Source: JAIBJN01 sp963775625 (GTDB lineage: Bacteria; Actinomycetota; Thermoleophilia; Gaiellales; Gaiellaceae). Taken from it: a stretch of 64,000 nt of DNA. Below, one piece after another: positions 18,783 to 27,421 of this stretch. How positions within the stretch are numbered: position 1 is the stretch's first letter; each line of letters opens with the position of its first letter. The notes under the pieces are model-generated. The model worked only from the letters and a program-made list of their open reading frames with translations, did no database searches and was not told where the DNA came from. Location of the stretch: contig CAVZJM010000014.1 of NCBI GenBank assembly GCA_963775625.1, positions 124,001 to 188,000 on the forward strand, read 5' to 3'. Position numbers and translations under genes: made by a program.

Positions 18783-20540
18783 ATGGGCTTGGCACGCATT
18801 CTCATCCCACTCTCCTCGCTCCTCGACAAGAGGATCGGGTGGGACCGGCTACCGCGCACGCTCGGCATCGTGACGCTGATCGGCCTGCGCGAGCAGCTCC
18901 GAACGCAGAACCTCTCCGACACCGGGCTGGTCAAGCCGCCACCCCCCAGGCCGCCGACCCTGAAGGCGCGGACGCTGGACGGCGGCTGGAACGACGTGCG
19001 CCGGCCCTCGATGGGCAGCATGGGCACACGCTTTGGCCGCAACGTTCCCCTTGCCCGCGTCTACCCGGAGGGGAAGTCGGACCTGCTCGAGCCGAGCCCG
19101 CGCGTGGTCAGCCGCCGGCTCCTCGCCCGGGAGGAGTTCATCCCCGCCACCGCGATCAACCTGCTGGCCGCGGCCTGGATCCAGTTCGAGGTGCACGACT
19201 GGTTGAGCCACGACACGAATGCGGCGAAACCCATCTCGCTCAAGCTCGACGACGACGACTGGCCCGAGCAGCCGATGAAGATCTCGAGCACCGTGCCGGA
19301 CCCCGACGCGGCCGCTGACGGGAGGCCTCCCGTCTACTCGACTCACGACACGCACTGGTGGGACGGCTCCCAGATCTACGGCCACGACCAGGCCTTCCAG
19401 GAGCTGGCGCGCACGCGCGAGGACGGCAAGCTCCGGATCGGCAAGGACGGGCTGCATCCGACGGCGCTCGATCCCCTGCTCGAGCCGAAGGGCCCGCGGG
19501 GGAACTTCTGGGTCGGCCTCGCCATCCTCCATGCGCTCTTCATTCGCGAGCACAACGCGATCTGCGACGCGCTTCGCCGCGAGCACCGCGACTGGACCGA
19601 CGAGCAGCTCTACGACACGGCCCGCCTCGTCAACGCGGCGGTGATGGCGAAGATCCACACGGTCGAGTGGACGCCCGCGATCATCGCCCACCCGACGACC
19701 GTACGGGGCATGCACGCGAACTGGTACGGGCTCTTGGGGCAGCGGTTCCGCAACCGCTTCGGACGGCTCGGCCGAAGCGACATCCTCAGCGGCATCCCCG
19801 GCTCGCCGACCGACCATCACAGCGCCCCCTACTCGCTGACCGAGGAGTTCGTCTCGGTCTACCGCATGCACCCGCTCATTCCCGACGAGTACGAGCTCGC
19901 GCCGCTCGGCGGAGCCTCTCCAACCCGGTACGACTTCCATTCGATCGGGCCGGGTAGATGGCGGGAGCCTCTGAGCGAGATCGGGGTGGCCGGCGCCTTC
20001 CGCTCTTTCGGGATCTCCCACCCCGGCGCGATCGTCCTCCACAACTACCCGGCCTCCCTGATCGAGAACTTCCGGCCGGACCCCGACGGCCCACTGGTAG
20101 ACCTGGCGACCGTCGACGTCCTGCGGGACCGCGAGCGCGGGGTCCCCCGCTACAACGAGTTCCGGGCTCTCATGCACCGAAAGCCGGTCGCGTCGTTCGA
20201 GGACTTGACGCGCGAGCCGGGCGTGGCGGCCGAGCTGCAGGAGATCTACGGCCACGTCGACCGGGTGGACACGATGGTCGGCCTCTTCGCGGAGCCGCGG
20301 CCGCAGGGGTTCGCCTTCGGGGACACGGCGTTCCGCGTGTTTCTCCTCATGGCCTCGCGGCGGCTCAAGAGCGACCGCTTCTTCACGGCGGACTACACGC
20401 CCGAGGTGTACACCCAGACCGGTCTCGACTGGATCGACGACGCGACGATGTCGAGGGTGCTCCTCCGGCACCACCCGGAGCTCGCGCCGGTCATCCGGCA
20501 CGACAACGCGTTCAAGCCCTGGCCGGGCGCCGGCCGGTAG
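18783..20540 (+). CDS. animal-type heme peroxidase / fatty-acid alpha-dioxygenase-like protein
   Basis: 585-residue member of the peroxidase-cyclooxygenase superfamily. Distal His region: IQFEVHDWLSHD (about 138-149). Conserved helix segment: REHNAICDAL followed by LYDTARLV and AKIHTVEWTPAI. Proximal His with the preceding catalytic-type Tyr: VYRMHPLIPDEY (about 360), parallel to the YxWHPLLPD segment of cyclooxygenases. No signal peptide; MGLARILIPLSSLLDKRIGWDRLP resembles the N-terminus of bacterial alpha-dioxygenases. A likely activity is dioxygenation of fatty acids, but the substrate is not shown. A weak TTGACG-17-TTTCAT promoter may lie at 18734-18762. Divergent from the MBL hydrolase. 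Confidence 0.85.
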   Translation: MGLARILIPLSSLLDKRIGWDRLPRTLGIVTLIGLREQLRTQNLSDTGLVKPPPPRPPTLKARTLDGGWNDVRRPSMGSMGTRFGRNVPLARVYPEGKSDLLEPSPRVVSRRLLAREEFIPATAINLLAAAWIQFEVHDWLSHDTNAAKPISLKLDDDDWPEQPMKISSTVPDPDAAADGRPPVYSTHDTHWWDGSQIYGHDQAFQELARTREDGKLRIGKDGLHPTALDPLLEPKGPRGNFWVGLAILHALFIREHNAICDALRREHRDWTDEQLYDTARLVNAAVMAKIHTVEWTPAIIAHPTTVRGMHANWYGLLGQRFRNRFGRLGRSDILSGIPGSPTDHHSAPYSLTEEFVSVYRMHPLIPDEYELAPLGGASPTRYDFHSIGPGRWREPLSEIGVAGAFRSFGISHPGAIVLHNYPASLIENFRPDPDGPLVDLATVDVLRDRERGVPRYNEFRALMHRKPVASFEDLTREPGVAAELQEIYGHVDRVDTMVGLFAEPRPQGFAFGDTAFRVFLLMASRRLKSDRFFTADYTPEVYTQTGLDWIDDATMSRVLLRHHPELAPVIRHDNAFKPWPGAGR

Positions 20541-20550
20541 CTCCCAGGCC

Positions 20551-21654
20551 GTGCCCGACCGGGTGCTGACGACGGCCGACCTGAACCGCGCGCTTCTCGC
20601 GCGCCAGCTCCTGCTCGAGCGCGCGAAGCTGCCGGTTCCGCGCGCGCTCGAGCGTGTGGGGGGCATCCAGGCCCAGTACGCCCCCTCCTCCTACATCGGC
20701 CTCTGGAGCCGCCTCGAGGGATTTGCCCTCGGAGATCTCACCCGTGCGCTGGAGCGGCGCCGCGCAGTCCAAGGGACGCTGCTGCGCTCGACCATTCACC
20801 TTGTCTCGGAAGGCGACTACTGGGGGTTTGCCCTGGGCAGCCGACCGGCGCGGCAGGAGTCGTGGCTGCGCTTCGACAAGAAACGGCTTTCGCGAGCGGA
20901 GATGAGCTCCGCGGCGAAGGCCGTTCGCAAGGAGCTCGCCGGCCGGGTCGAGCACCGTGACGAGCTCCTGAAGCTGGCGCGCGAGCGCGACCCCGAGCGC
21001 CCGACGCATCTCTGGAACGGCCTCAGCGCCTGGGTCGAGCTCGTGCGCGCCCCTCCGTCCGGGACGTGGGAGCGCCGCCGCGCCGACCTCTACGCCCTCG
21101 CCGAGGAGTGGCTCGGCCCGCCGGACACGACGCCGGAACAGGGCCTGGAGCTGCTTCTGCGGCGTTACGTCGGCGGCTTCGGCCCGGCCCGCCTCGCCGA
21201 CGCGGCCAACTGGGCCGGGGTCCCGGTCGCCGACCTCGAGCCTGTCGCGGAGCGGCTCACGCTACGACGGTTTCGAGACGAGGAGGGGCGCGAGCTCGTC
21301 GACCTCCCGCGGGCGCCGCTGCCCGGAGGCTCAGCGCCGGCTCCCGTACGCTTGCTCCCCACCTGGGACGCCACGCTGCTCGTCCACGCGCGCCGGACGC
21401 AGATCCTTCCCGAGGAGTATCGACCGTTCGTCTTCGACACGAAGACACCCCACTCCAGCCCGACGTTCGTCGTCGAGGGCGCCGTCGCCGGCACGTGGAT
21501 CCTCGAGCGAGGCGGGACGAAGGCGAAGGTCACCCTGCAACCGTTCGAGCGCCTTCCGTCCGCAGCACGAAGCGAGGCTCGCGGAGAGGCCGAGCGCCTC
21601 GCGCGCTTCGCCGAGCCGGACGCCGAGTCCTTCGAGGTGGCGACGGCATGTTGA
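20551..21654 (+). CDS. winged-helix DNA-binding protein, HTH_42/AlkZ-like family
   Basis: 367 residues resembling the HTH_42 family that includes the DNA glycosylases AlkZ/YcaQ. Features: TTADLNRALLARQLLLERA, the characteristic QxQ in GGIQAQYAPSSYIGLWSRL (about 33-51), VQGTLLRSTIHLVSEGDY and a C-terminal LLPTWDATLLVHARRTQILP. The QxQ pair is the catalytic motif in AlkZ, which unhooks interstrand crosslinks. Whether this paralogue acts on DNA adducts is inference. GTG start 10 bp after the dioxygenase stop, so probably the same transcript. Confidence 0.85.
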   Translation: MPDRVLTTADLNRALLARQLLLERAKLPVPRALERVGGIQAQYAPSSYIGLWSRLEGFALGDLTRALERRRAVQGTLLRSTIHLVSEGDYWGFALGSRPARQESWLRFDKKRLSRAEMSSAAKAVRKELAGRVEHRDELLKLARERDPERPTHLWNGLSAWVELVRAPPSGTWERRRADLYALAEEWLGPPDTTPEQGLELLLRRYVGGFGPARLADAANWAGVPVADLEPVAERLTLRRFRDEEGRELVDLPRAPLPGGSAPAPVRLLPTWDATLLVHARRTQILPEEYRPFVFDTKTPHSSPTFVVEGAVAGTWILERGGTKAKVTLQPFERLPSAARSEARGEAERLARFAEPDAESFEVATAC

Positions 21655-21670
21655 GATAGCGTCCGACCGC

Positions 21671-22741
21671 ATGTCGATCCTCGACCGCGACGACGCGCCT
21701 CCTGCGCGCGTAATCGAGATCGTCGAGCCCGAGGTGGGGCTGGACGCAGTCGTGGTCATCGACCACGAGCTCTTCGCGACCTCCGCCGGTGGAACCCGCA
21801 TGGTTCCCGACGTGACGACCGACGAGGTCGCCCGCCTGGCGCGAGCGATGACCTGGAAGCTCGCGGTGTGCGGCGTCCCCTACGCGGGCGCAAAGGCGGG
21901 CATCCGTTTCGGCGAGGGCGATCGCGCCGCGGTGCTCGGCGCGTATCTCGATCGCGTCGGCGAGTGGCAGGACTTCTTCCTCACGGGCCCCGACATGGGC
22001 ACGCATCCGGCGGACTTTCTCGTCCTCGAGCCCGTCGGGGGCCCGGCCCCGGTCTGGGCCCGCACGCACGGCGGGATGGGCATGGACGACCTTGCCGTCG
22101 GCCATGGGATCAAGGGCGCAGCCAATGTCGCCCTCGAGCGGCTCGGGCGGCCCTTCGCCGGCGCCAGCATGGCGATCGAGGGATTCGGGAAGGCGGGCGC
22201 CGGCGCCGCGCATGCTTGCGCTCGCGCGGGCGTGCGCGTAGTCGCGGTCAGCACGATCGAGGGCGCGCTCACCGACCCCGCCGGGCTCGACGTGGACGAG
22301 CTGCTCGCGCTCCGCGCCCGGTACGGCGATGGGTTCGTCCATCACGGCCCGGTTCCCGCCCGCCCTCGCGAGGCGCTCTTCGCCGTCGAATGCGACGTCC
22401 TCGTCCCGGGAGCGCGCCCGCACGTCATCACGCCCACGTCGTCGGGTGAGCTTCGCTGCGGGGCCGTCGTCCCCGCCGCGAACATTCCGTATGCCCCGGG
22501 TGCGGTCGAAGCGCTGGCGGCGCGAGGCATCCTGGCGCTGCCCGACTTCGTCACGAACGCAGGCGGCATCCACCTGTACGAGGCCCCCGAATGTCGGGAC
22601 GATCCGGCGCGTTGCCTGGCCGCGGTCGAGCGACTCGTCGGCGAGACAACCAGTCGTGTGCTCGCCGCGGCGACCGCCGACGGCGTTACCCCCACGGAGG
22701 CCGCCCTCCGGATCGCCCGCGCGTTCCTGGCGGCGGCATAG
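21671..22741 (+). CDS. Glu/Leu/Phe/Val dehydrogenase
   Basis: NAD(P)-dependent oxidative deaminase of amino acids, 356 residues. The catalytic region reads SAGGTRMVP, MTWKLAVCGVPYAGAKAGI (two Lys) and TGPDMGTHPADF. The coenzyme domain has GFGKAGAGAAHACARAG, and DFVTNAGGIHLYE lies near the end. The length fits leucine/phenylalanine/valine dehydrogenases better than GDH (about 420). Substrate not resolved. ATG 21671 lies 8 nt after a TAGCGT hexamer with no Shine-Dalgarno, suggesting its own leaderless promoter 12 bp past the upstream stop. Confidence 0.92.
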   Translation: MSILDRDDAPPARVIEIVEPEVGLDAVVVIDHELFATSAGGTRMVPDVTTDEVARLARAMTWKLAVCGVPYAGAKAGIRFGEGDRAAVLGAYLDRVGEWQDFFLTGPDMGTHPADFLVLEPVGGPAPVWARTHGGMGMDDLAVGHGIKGAANVALERLGRPFAGASMAIEGFGKAGAGAAHACARAGVRVVAVSTIEGALTDPAGLDVDELLALRARYGDGFVHHGPVPARPREALFAVECDVLVPGARPHVITPTSSGELRCGAVVPAANIPYAPGAVEALAARGILALPDFVTNAGGIHLYEAPECRDDPARCLAAVERLVGETTSRVLAAATADGVTPTEAALRIARAFLAAA

Positions 22742-22828
22742 GCCCGGAGCGGCCACGACAAAACCCGGAGCCCGGCCTCCCGACACGAAGCTAGGCGAAG
22801 TGGGTCAGCCGTCCTATACTCGTCCGCC

Positions 22829-23395
22829 ATGAGTTGCGGACGGATGGCGCCCGTCCTGCTGATTCTGTGTCTCGCGGCGGGTTGCGGTGGCGGTGGCGGC
22901 GACGAGCTTACGGTCGATCCGTCGGCCGCTATTGAGGGATTCGACGCGGCGCCGGAAGCGGGGTCACGGCCGCGCGCGCGCCTGAACGCTGCCGTGCTGG
23001 CGGAGCCCGATGCCAGCCGTGAGGTGGCTCTCGCCGGGCTCGAGTCCGAGAGCCCGGATGTGCGGATCGCCGCCGCTTACGCGCTGTCGATCACCCTGCA
23101 GCCGGAAGACGCCGACGCCCTGGCGCCTCTCCTCGAGTCCGCCAGCTCCGGAGAGCGGGTGCTCGAGGGAACGGCTTCCTCGTCCGCGCTGACGCTCAGA
23201 CACACGGACGGCACGACGGCCGGCTACTTCCCTCACGGCTTCTTCACGCCGGGAGGGGCTCTGGACCCGGTCCCCGTCCCGATCACCGCCCCGGGGGTGG
23301 CGGAAGGGTCGGTGACAAGGCACATGCCGAACGACTACACGATCACTCTCACCTTCGATCTGCGCTGCGTAACGTGTGAGGAGGCGGTCGGGTGA
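22829..23395 (+). CDS. putative lipoprotein with short HEAT-like segment
   Basis: 188 residues. The N-terminus APVLLILCLAAGC is a lipoprotein signal peptide with a LAAGC lipobox, followed by a poly-Gly linker. The segment ESPDVRIAAAYALSITLQPEDADALAPLL resembles a HEAT repeat. The rest is a small beta-type domain ending with a CVTC pair. No known function recognised; expected on the outer face of the membrane. A TATACT hexamer ends 8 nt before the ATG, consistent with leaderless expression. The gene ends 15 bp before a terminator hairpin. Confidence 0.75.
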   Translation: MSCGRMAPVLLILCLAAGCGGGGGDELTVDPSAAIEGFDAAPEAGSRPRARLNAAVLAEPDASREVALAGLESESPDVRIAAAYALSITLQPEDADALAPLLESASSGERVLEGTASSSALTLRHTDGTTAGYFPHGFFTPGGALDPVPVPITAPGVAEGSVTRHMPNDYTITLTFDLRCVTCEEAVG

Positions 23396-23409
23396 GTCCG
23401 ACCAGAATG

Positions 23410-23437
23410 GAGAAGCCCCGCCGAAGCGGGGCTTCTC
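23410..23437. terminator. bidirectional terminator hairpin between the lipoprotein gene and rnpB
   Basis: GAGAAGCCCCGC (23410-23421) and GCGGGGCTTCTC (23426-23437) form a 12-bp stem with a CGAA/TTCG tetraloop. It lies just past the lipoprotein stop on one strand and just past the rnpB 3' end on the other. Confidence 0.9.
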
Positions 23438-23439
23438 GG

Positions 23440-23794
23440 TAGCAGGCCTGTAAGCCGGATTCTGTCGGGGGTGACCATCTATCTCGGCCCCCGGTTCCCC
23501 GGAGGCTCGTGCGGCGTACCCGGCTCCTCGGCGGGCCACCTGTAGCGGAGCCTGTTCGCCTTGCACCGGACGGGGTTTGGCAGCCGCCGTGTCGCCACGA
23601 CGCTGGTGGGCTCTTACCCCACCTTTTCACCCTTACCGCCGGCGTCTCCGGAGAGAGACGTTCGCCGGTGGCGGTCTCCTTTCTGTGCCACTTTCCGTCG
23701 GCTTTCGCCGCCTGGGGTTTCCCCAGCGTCCTGCCCTTCGGTGTCCGGACTTTCCTCGAGCCGCTCGCGCGGCACGCGGTCACCCGGCCTGCGC
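23440..23794 (-). ncRNA. rnpB: RNase P RNA, bacterial type A
   Basis: Catalytic RNA that matures tRNA 5' ends. On the minus strand the universally conserved blocks appear in order: GAGGAAAGTCCGGAC near the 5' end, CACAGAAA, GGGTGAAAAGGTGGGGTAAG, and ACAGAATCCGGCTTAC near the 3' end. The ends are set by the P1 helix GCAGGCC/GGCCTGC (23786-23792 with 23442-23448), so they are accurate to a few bases. A strong terminator follows. The 5' end overlaps the 3' end of the zinc-ribbon gene by about 15 bp, so its promoter must lie inside that gene. Confidence 0.97.
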
Positions 23795-23971
23795 TCCCAA
23801 GTGTAGCGCCGCGCCGGCGGGGATCCTGAAGCCGGATCCGCACTCCGGGCACTCGATCGCCCCGTCGCGGTGCAGGACGAACTCCCCGCACGCCGGGCAC
23901 TCGAGGCTCGCGCCGCGCATGAGCGCCATCAGCTCCTGGTCGAGGGTGCGGTTGAGCGTGACGACCTCCAT
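23780..23971 (-). CDS. zinc-ribbon microprotein between lexA and rnpB
   Basis: 63 residues, MEVVTLNRTLDQELMALMRG then a four-cysteine zinc ribbon: CPACGEF...CPECGSGF. It starts 8 bp after the lexA stop, so it is likely co-transcribed with lexA and SOS-controlled. Its 3' end overlaps the 5' end of rnpB. No function recognised; such ribbons bind nucleic acid or protein. The regular Cys pairs and clean start make it credible despite its size. Confidence 0.7.
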   Translation of the reverse strand: MEVVTLNRTLDQELMALMRGASLECPACGEFVLHRDGAIECPECGSGFRIPAGAALHLGAQAG

Positions 23972-23978
23972 CAGACGC

Positions 23979-24623
23979 TCAGCCCACCCTCCGGAAGACG
24001 CCGACGACCTTGCCGAGCACGCTCACGTGCTCGGGGTAGAGCGGCTCCATCGTGGAGTTCTCGGGCTGAAGGCGCACGCGCCCCTTCTCCCGGAAGAAGC
24101 GCTTCACCGTGGCCTCGTCGGCCGCCTCGTCCTGGCCGGCGAGCGCGACCACGATGTCCCCGTCGCGCGCGGTCTGCTGCCGCTGCACGACGACGAAGTC
24201 CCCGTCGAGGATGCCGGCCTCGACCATGCTCTCCCCCTTCACGCGCAGGAGGAACTCCTCCCCGCCGCGCGAGAGCGTGTCGGGAACCGCCAGGTGATCC
24301 TCCACGTTCTCCTCGGCGAGCAACGGCCCGCCGGCCGCGATCTCGCCCACGAGCGGCAGGACGCGCACCTCGCCCACGTCCGGCACCGAGACGGTCGCGC
24401 CCGCGGCGGTTCGCTCGCGCTTCGTGAGCTCGAGTGCCCGCGGCTTCGTCGGGTCGCGCCGCAGGTACCCCGCGCGCTCGAGGTTGGCCAGGTGGGCATG
24501 GACGGTGGACGGCGAAGCGAGCCCCACGGCCTCGCCGATCTCGCGCACGGTGGGCGGATACCCGTGCGAATCCGCGTAGCTGACGACGAACTCGTAGACC
24601 TCCCGCTGACGCTGGGTGAGCAT
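23979..24623 (-). CDS. lexA: LexA repressor (SOS response)
   Basis: 214 residues. N-terminal winged helix: MLTQRQREVYEFV and YPPTVREIGEAVGLASPSTVHAHL. C-terminal S24 autoprotease: scissile Ala97-Gly98 in GEIAAGGP, nucleophile Ser132 in VKGESMVEAGI, general-base Lys174 in TVKRF. ATG 24623 gives the standard LexA N-terminus. Autoregulated through the palindromic SOS box at 24641-24654. The zinc-ribbon microprotein follows in the same direction. Confidence 0.97.
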   Translation of the reverse strand: MLTQRQREVYEFVVSYADSHGYPPTVREIGEAVGLASPSTVHAHLANLERAGYLRRDPTKPRALELTKRERTAAGATVSVPDVGEVRVLPLVGEIAAGGPLLAEENVEDHLAVPDTLSRGGEEFLLRVKGESMVEAGILDGDFVVVQRQQTARDGDIVVALAGQDEAADEATVKRFFREKGRVRLQPENSTMEPLYPEHVSVLGKVVGVFRRVG

Positions 24624-24640
24624 CTGCCTCCCTCGCTGGT

Positions 24641-24654
24641 CGAACGTCTGTTCG
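24641..24654 (-). promoter_or_regulatory. LexA-binding SOS box
   Basis: CGAACGTCTGTTCG matches the Gram-positive/actinobacterial consensus GAAC-N4-GTTC and lies 18-31 bp upstream of the lexA start codon, as expected for autoregulation. Confidence 0.88.
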
Positions 24655-24719
24655 CACAAGGTAGCGCGACCCTCGGACGGAGTCAACCCGTGCCCACTCG
24701 CTACAATTCGCCTCGTCAC

Positions 24720-24805
<86 letters not shown>

Positions 24806-24808
24806 TGC

Positions 24809-24830
24809 AAGGGCGCCCGCGGGCGCCCTT
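24809..24830 (+). terminator. terminator hairpin after tRNA-Leu
   Basis: AAGGGCGCCC (24809-24818) and GGGCGCCCTT (24821-24830) form a perfect 10-bp stem 4 nt after the tRNA. Confidence 0.8.
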
Positions 24831-24861
24831 CGTCGTTCCGGCGGCGTATCGTCACTGGACG

Positions 24862-25965
24862 ATGCGCCATACCGTGACGCTGGTGCTCGCCCTCGGCCTG
24901 GCAACGCTCTTCGCCGTCGCGGTCGGCGATGCGCTTCGGGATCCACGCGATCAGCCTCGTGCCGAGCCCGCGCCGGCGGACACCGCGCCGGCGCCCCCTG
25001 CCCCGGAGGTCGAGGCCGAGCCGGCGCCCGAAACGCCGCCGTGGGTCGAGGATCGGGCCGGCCTTGGCGACCGCCTCAGGAGCAGCGGCATCCGGGGGAC
25101 GCTCTACCTGAGTGCCGAGGGCTGTGGCGGCGGGGACATACGGCCGCTCCGGGCGCTTCTCCTGCCCGAGCTCGAGCTCACCCGGGGCCCTCCGGTGAGC
25201 AGCTGCCCGTTCACCGTCTCGGCCGACGGCGAGGACGCGGCGGGCCCGGGGGCTTCCTGGAGCCCCAGGGTCTCGGCCTTCGCCGCGCAGACCAGGCCCG
25301 ACCGCTTCGAGGTCGTCGCTGCGAGCCGCCCGGCCGCTCTCAGCCTCGCCGGCTCAGCCCCTGCGTTCAAGCCCAACGGAACGCTCACCCACGCGCTGTC
25401 GAGACGGGTGGTCGAGTGGAGCAACGAGTGCGACGAGGCCCAGGAGCTCATCAGCCCTCCCATCTCCCTCGGGCGCGAGAAGGTCGGGCCGTACTGCTCG
25501 CAGACGGCAGTGTCACGACGCAAGCTCGCGCGGGCGCTGCCCGAAGGCGACCGCCTCAGGTCGGTCGACGCGCTCGCCTGGCTCGACTCCGCGCGGCTCG
25601 TGGCGGTGCTCCGTACCCCCGGCGCGTCGTGGCTGGCCGCGTACAGAAAGGGCCGCCGGCCGGGAGGAGCGAACGGCCTCATCGGCCGCACCACGACGAG
25701 ACCGCTCGCCGACCCGACCGCGAGGTACGTGGCCCTCACCCCGAACGGCTACCTGGAGGTGTACGACCGCGACGCCCTCAGGGTCTGGGCCTCGTCAGCC
25801 ACCGTGGTCGCCTTCGACTGGTCGCCCAACGGAGACTGGCTCGCCTACGCGGCAGAAGACCGCAACGTCTACTTCCTCCGCACGTCCGACTGGACGACCC
25901 GGTTCAGCCTCCTGGCCGCGACCGAGGGCCTGGCCTGGCGCCGTTCCGCTGACCCGCGTCAGTAA
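24862..25965 (+). CDS. membrane-anchored or secreted protein of unknown function
   Basis: 367 residues. N-terminal hydrophobic segment VTLVLALGLATLFAVAVG (about 4-21), then a Pro/Ala/Glu-rich linker (to about 60), then an extracytoplasmic domain with four or more Cys. The C-terminal third, with DALAWLDSARLVAVL and TVVAFDWSPNGDWLAYAAEDRN, resembles TolB/WD40-type beta-propeller blades. No family recognised. TATCGT lies 9 nt before the ATG (leaderless pattern). It precedes tldD by only 13 bp. Confidence 0.75.
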   Translation: MRHTVTLVLALGLATLFAVAVGDALRDPRDQPRAEPAPADTAPAPPAPEVEAEPAPETPPWVEDRAGLGDRLRSSGIRGTLYLSAEGCGGGDIRPLRALLLPELELTRGPPVSSCPFTVSADGEDAAGPGASWSPRVSAFAAQTRPDRFEVVAASRPAALSLAGSAPAFKPNGTLTHALSRRVVEWSNECDEAQELISPPISLGREKVGPYCSQTAVSRRKLARALPEGDRLRSVDALAWLDSARLVAVLRTPGASWLAAYRKGRRPGGANGLIGRTTTRPLADPTARYVALTPNGYLEVYDRDALRVWASSATVVAFDWSPNGDWLAYAAEDRNVYFLRTSDWTTRFSLLAATEGLAWRRSADPRQ

Positions 25966-25978
25966 TGTACGGGCGGCC

Positions 25979-27421
25979 GTGCAGGACCTCGCAGGACATG
26001 CCATCGACGCCGCCGTCGCCGCGGGTGCCGGCTACGCAGACGCCCGCGTCGTGCAGCGCCGTGCGCAGCTCGTGGCGACGAAGAACGGCGAGGTCGACTC
26101 GGTCTCCGACTCCGAGACCGAGGGCGTCGGCGTGCGCGTGCTCGTCGACGGCGCCTGGGGCTTCGCCGGAGACCCGCGGCTCTCCGACGACGGAGCCCGC
26201 GACGCAGCGATCCGGGCCGTGTCCTTCGCGCGTGCGAGCGCGTCCCGCGCGCGCACGCGCGTCGAGCTGACCCCGATCCCGCCCGCGACCGGCGACTACG
26301 CGCCTGCCGTCGAGCGGGACCCCGTCGACGTCCCGCTGGAGGAGAAGATCGCGCTCTGCCTACGCGCCGAGGAGGGCATGAGACACCCCGAGGTGAAGAT
26401 CACCGAGGCAAGCGTTCGCGCGATGCGGGAGCAGCGTGTCTACCGCTCGTCCGAGGGCGCAAGCGTCACGCAGCGATTCGTCGAGTGCGGCGGTGGCATC
26501 GACGCGCTCGCAGTGTCGGACGACGGGCACGTCCAGAGCCGCGCCTATCCCAGCGCCCACGGCGGCTCGAGCGCCCAGGCCGGTTGGACGTTCGTCGAGG
26601 CCCTCGGGCTCGACCGGGAGGCGCCCCGGGTCGGCGAAGAGGCCGCGGCGCTCCTCAGGGCTCCGGCCTGCCCCTCGGGCGTCACCACCATCGTGGTCGA
26701 CGCCGAGCAGATGGTGCTCCAGGTGCACGAGTCGGTCGGCCACCCGACCGAGCTCGACCGTGTCTACGGCACGGAGGCCGCATACGCCGGGACCAGCTTC
26801 CTCAAGCCGAACGACCTCGGCAGCCTGCGCTACGGCTCCGAGCACATGAACGTCACGGCCGATCCGACGACCTCGCTCGGCCTCGGTACGTTCGGCTGGG
26901 ACGACGAGGGCGCGCCCGCCAAGCGCCAGCCGGTGGTCGAGGCCGGCCTCCTCACCGGCTACCTCGCCTCGCGCGAGACCTCGGCGCTGATCGGCCGCGA
27001 CCTCGGCGGCTCCATGCGCGCGGACAACTGGAGCCGGATGCCGCTCGTCCGCATGACCAACCTCCACCTCGAGCCGGGCGCCGGGACGCTCGAGGACCTG
27101 CTCGCCGACGTGGACGACGGCCTGTATCTCTGCACGAACAAGAGCTGGTCGATCGACGACAAGCGCCTCAACTTCCAGTTCGGCACGCAGGTCGCGTGGG
27201 AGATCAAGAAGGGCAAGCTCGGCAGGATGCTGCGCGACCCGACGTACATGGGCGTCACGCCGGAGTTCTGGGGGCGTCTCGACGCCGTCGCCGGGCCGGA
27301 GGAGTGGACGATGTTCGGCCTCACCAACTGCGGGAAGGGCCAACCGGGCCAGCACGCGCACGTCTCGCACGGCACGTCGCCCGCGCGCTTCCGCGACGTC
27401 CAGGTGGGCGTCCGTTCGTGA
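25979..27421 (+). CDS. tldD: TldD metalloprotease subunit
   Basis: Zinc metalloprotease that, with TldE, degrades unfolded peptides and matures some RiPPs (microcin B17 in E. coli). 480 residues with the active-site HExxxH in VHESVGHPTELDR (about 249-261), an EGVGVRVLVDGAWGFA N-terminal motif, and a Cys/His-rich C-terminus NCGKGQPGQHAHVSHGTSPARF that supplies the third ligand region. GTG start 10 nt after TAATGT. It overlaps tldE by 4 bp. Confidence 0.95.
   Translation: MQDLAGHAIDAAVAAGAGYADARVVQRRAQLVATKNGEVDSVSDSETEGVGVRVLVDGAWGFAGDPRLSDDGARDAAIRAVSFARASASRARTRVELTPIPPATGDYAPAVERDPVDVPLEEKIALCLRAEEGMRHPEVKITEASVRAMREQRVYRSSEGASVTQRFVECGGGIDALAVSDDGHVQSRAYPSAHGGSSAQAGWTFVEALGLDREAPRVGEEAAALLRAPACPSGVTTIVVDAEQMVLQVHESVGHPTELDRVYGTEAAYAGTSFLKPNDLGSLRYGSEHMNVTADPTTSLGLGTFGWDDEGAPAKRQPVVEAGLLTGYLASRETSALIGRDLGGSMRADNWSRMPLVRMTNLHLEPGAGTLEDLLADVDDGLYLCTNKSWSIDDKRLNFQFGTQVAWEIKKGKLGRMLRDPTYMGVTPEFWGRLDAVAGPEEWTMFGLTNCGKGQPGQHAHVSHGTSPARFRDVQVGVRS

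Noticed and set aside
18783..18784. Overlapping start codons of the MBL and dioxygenase genes as certain starts for both
   Set aside because: The MBL gene has a better internal GTG start at 18715, so the overlap is only an alternative.
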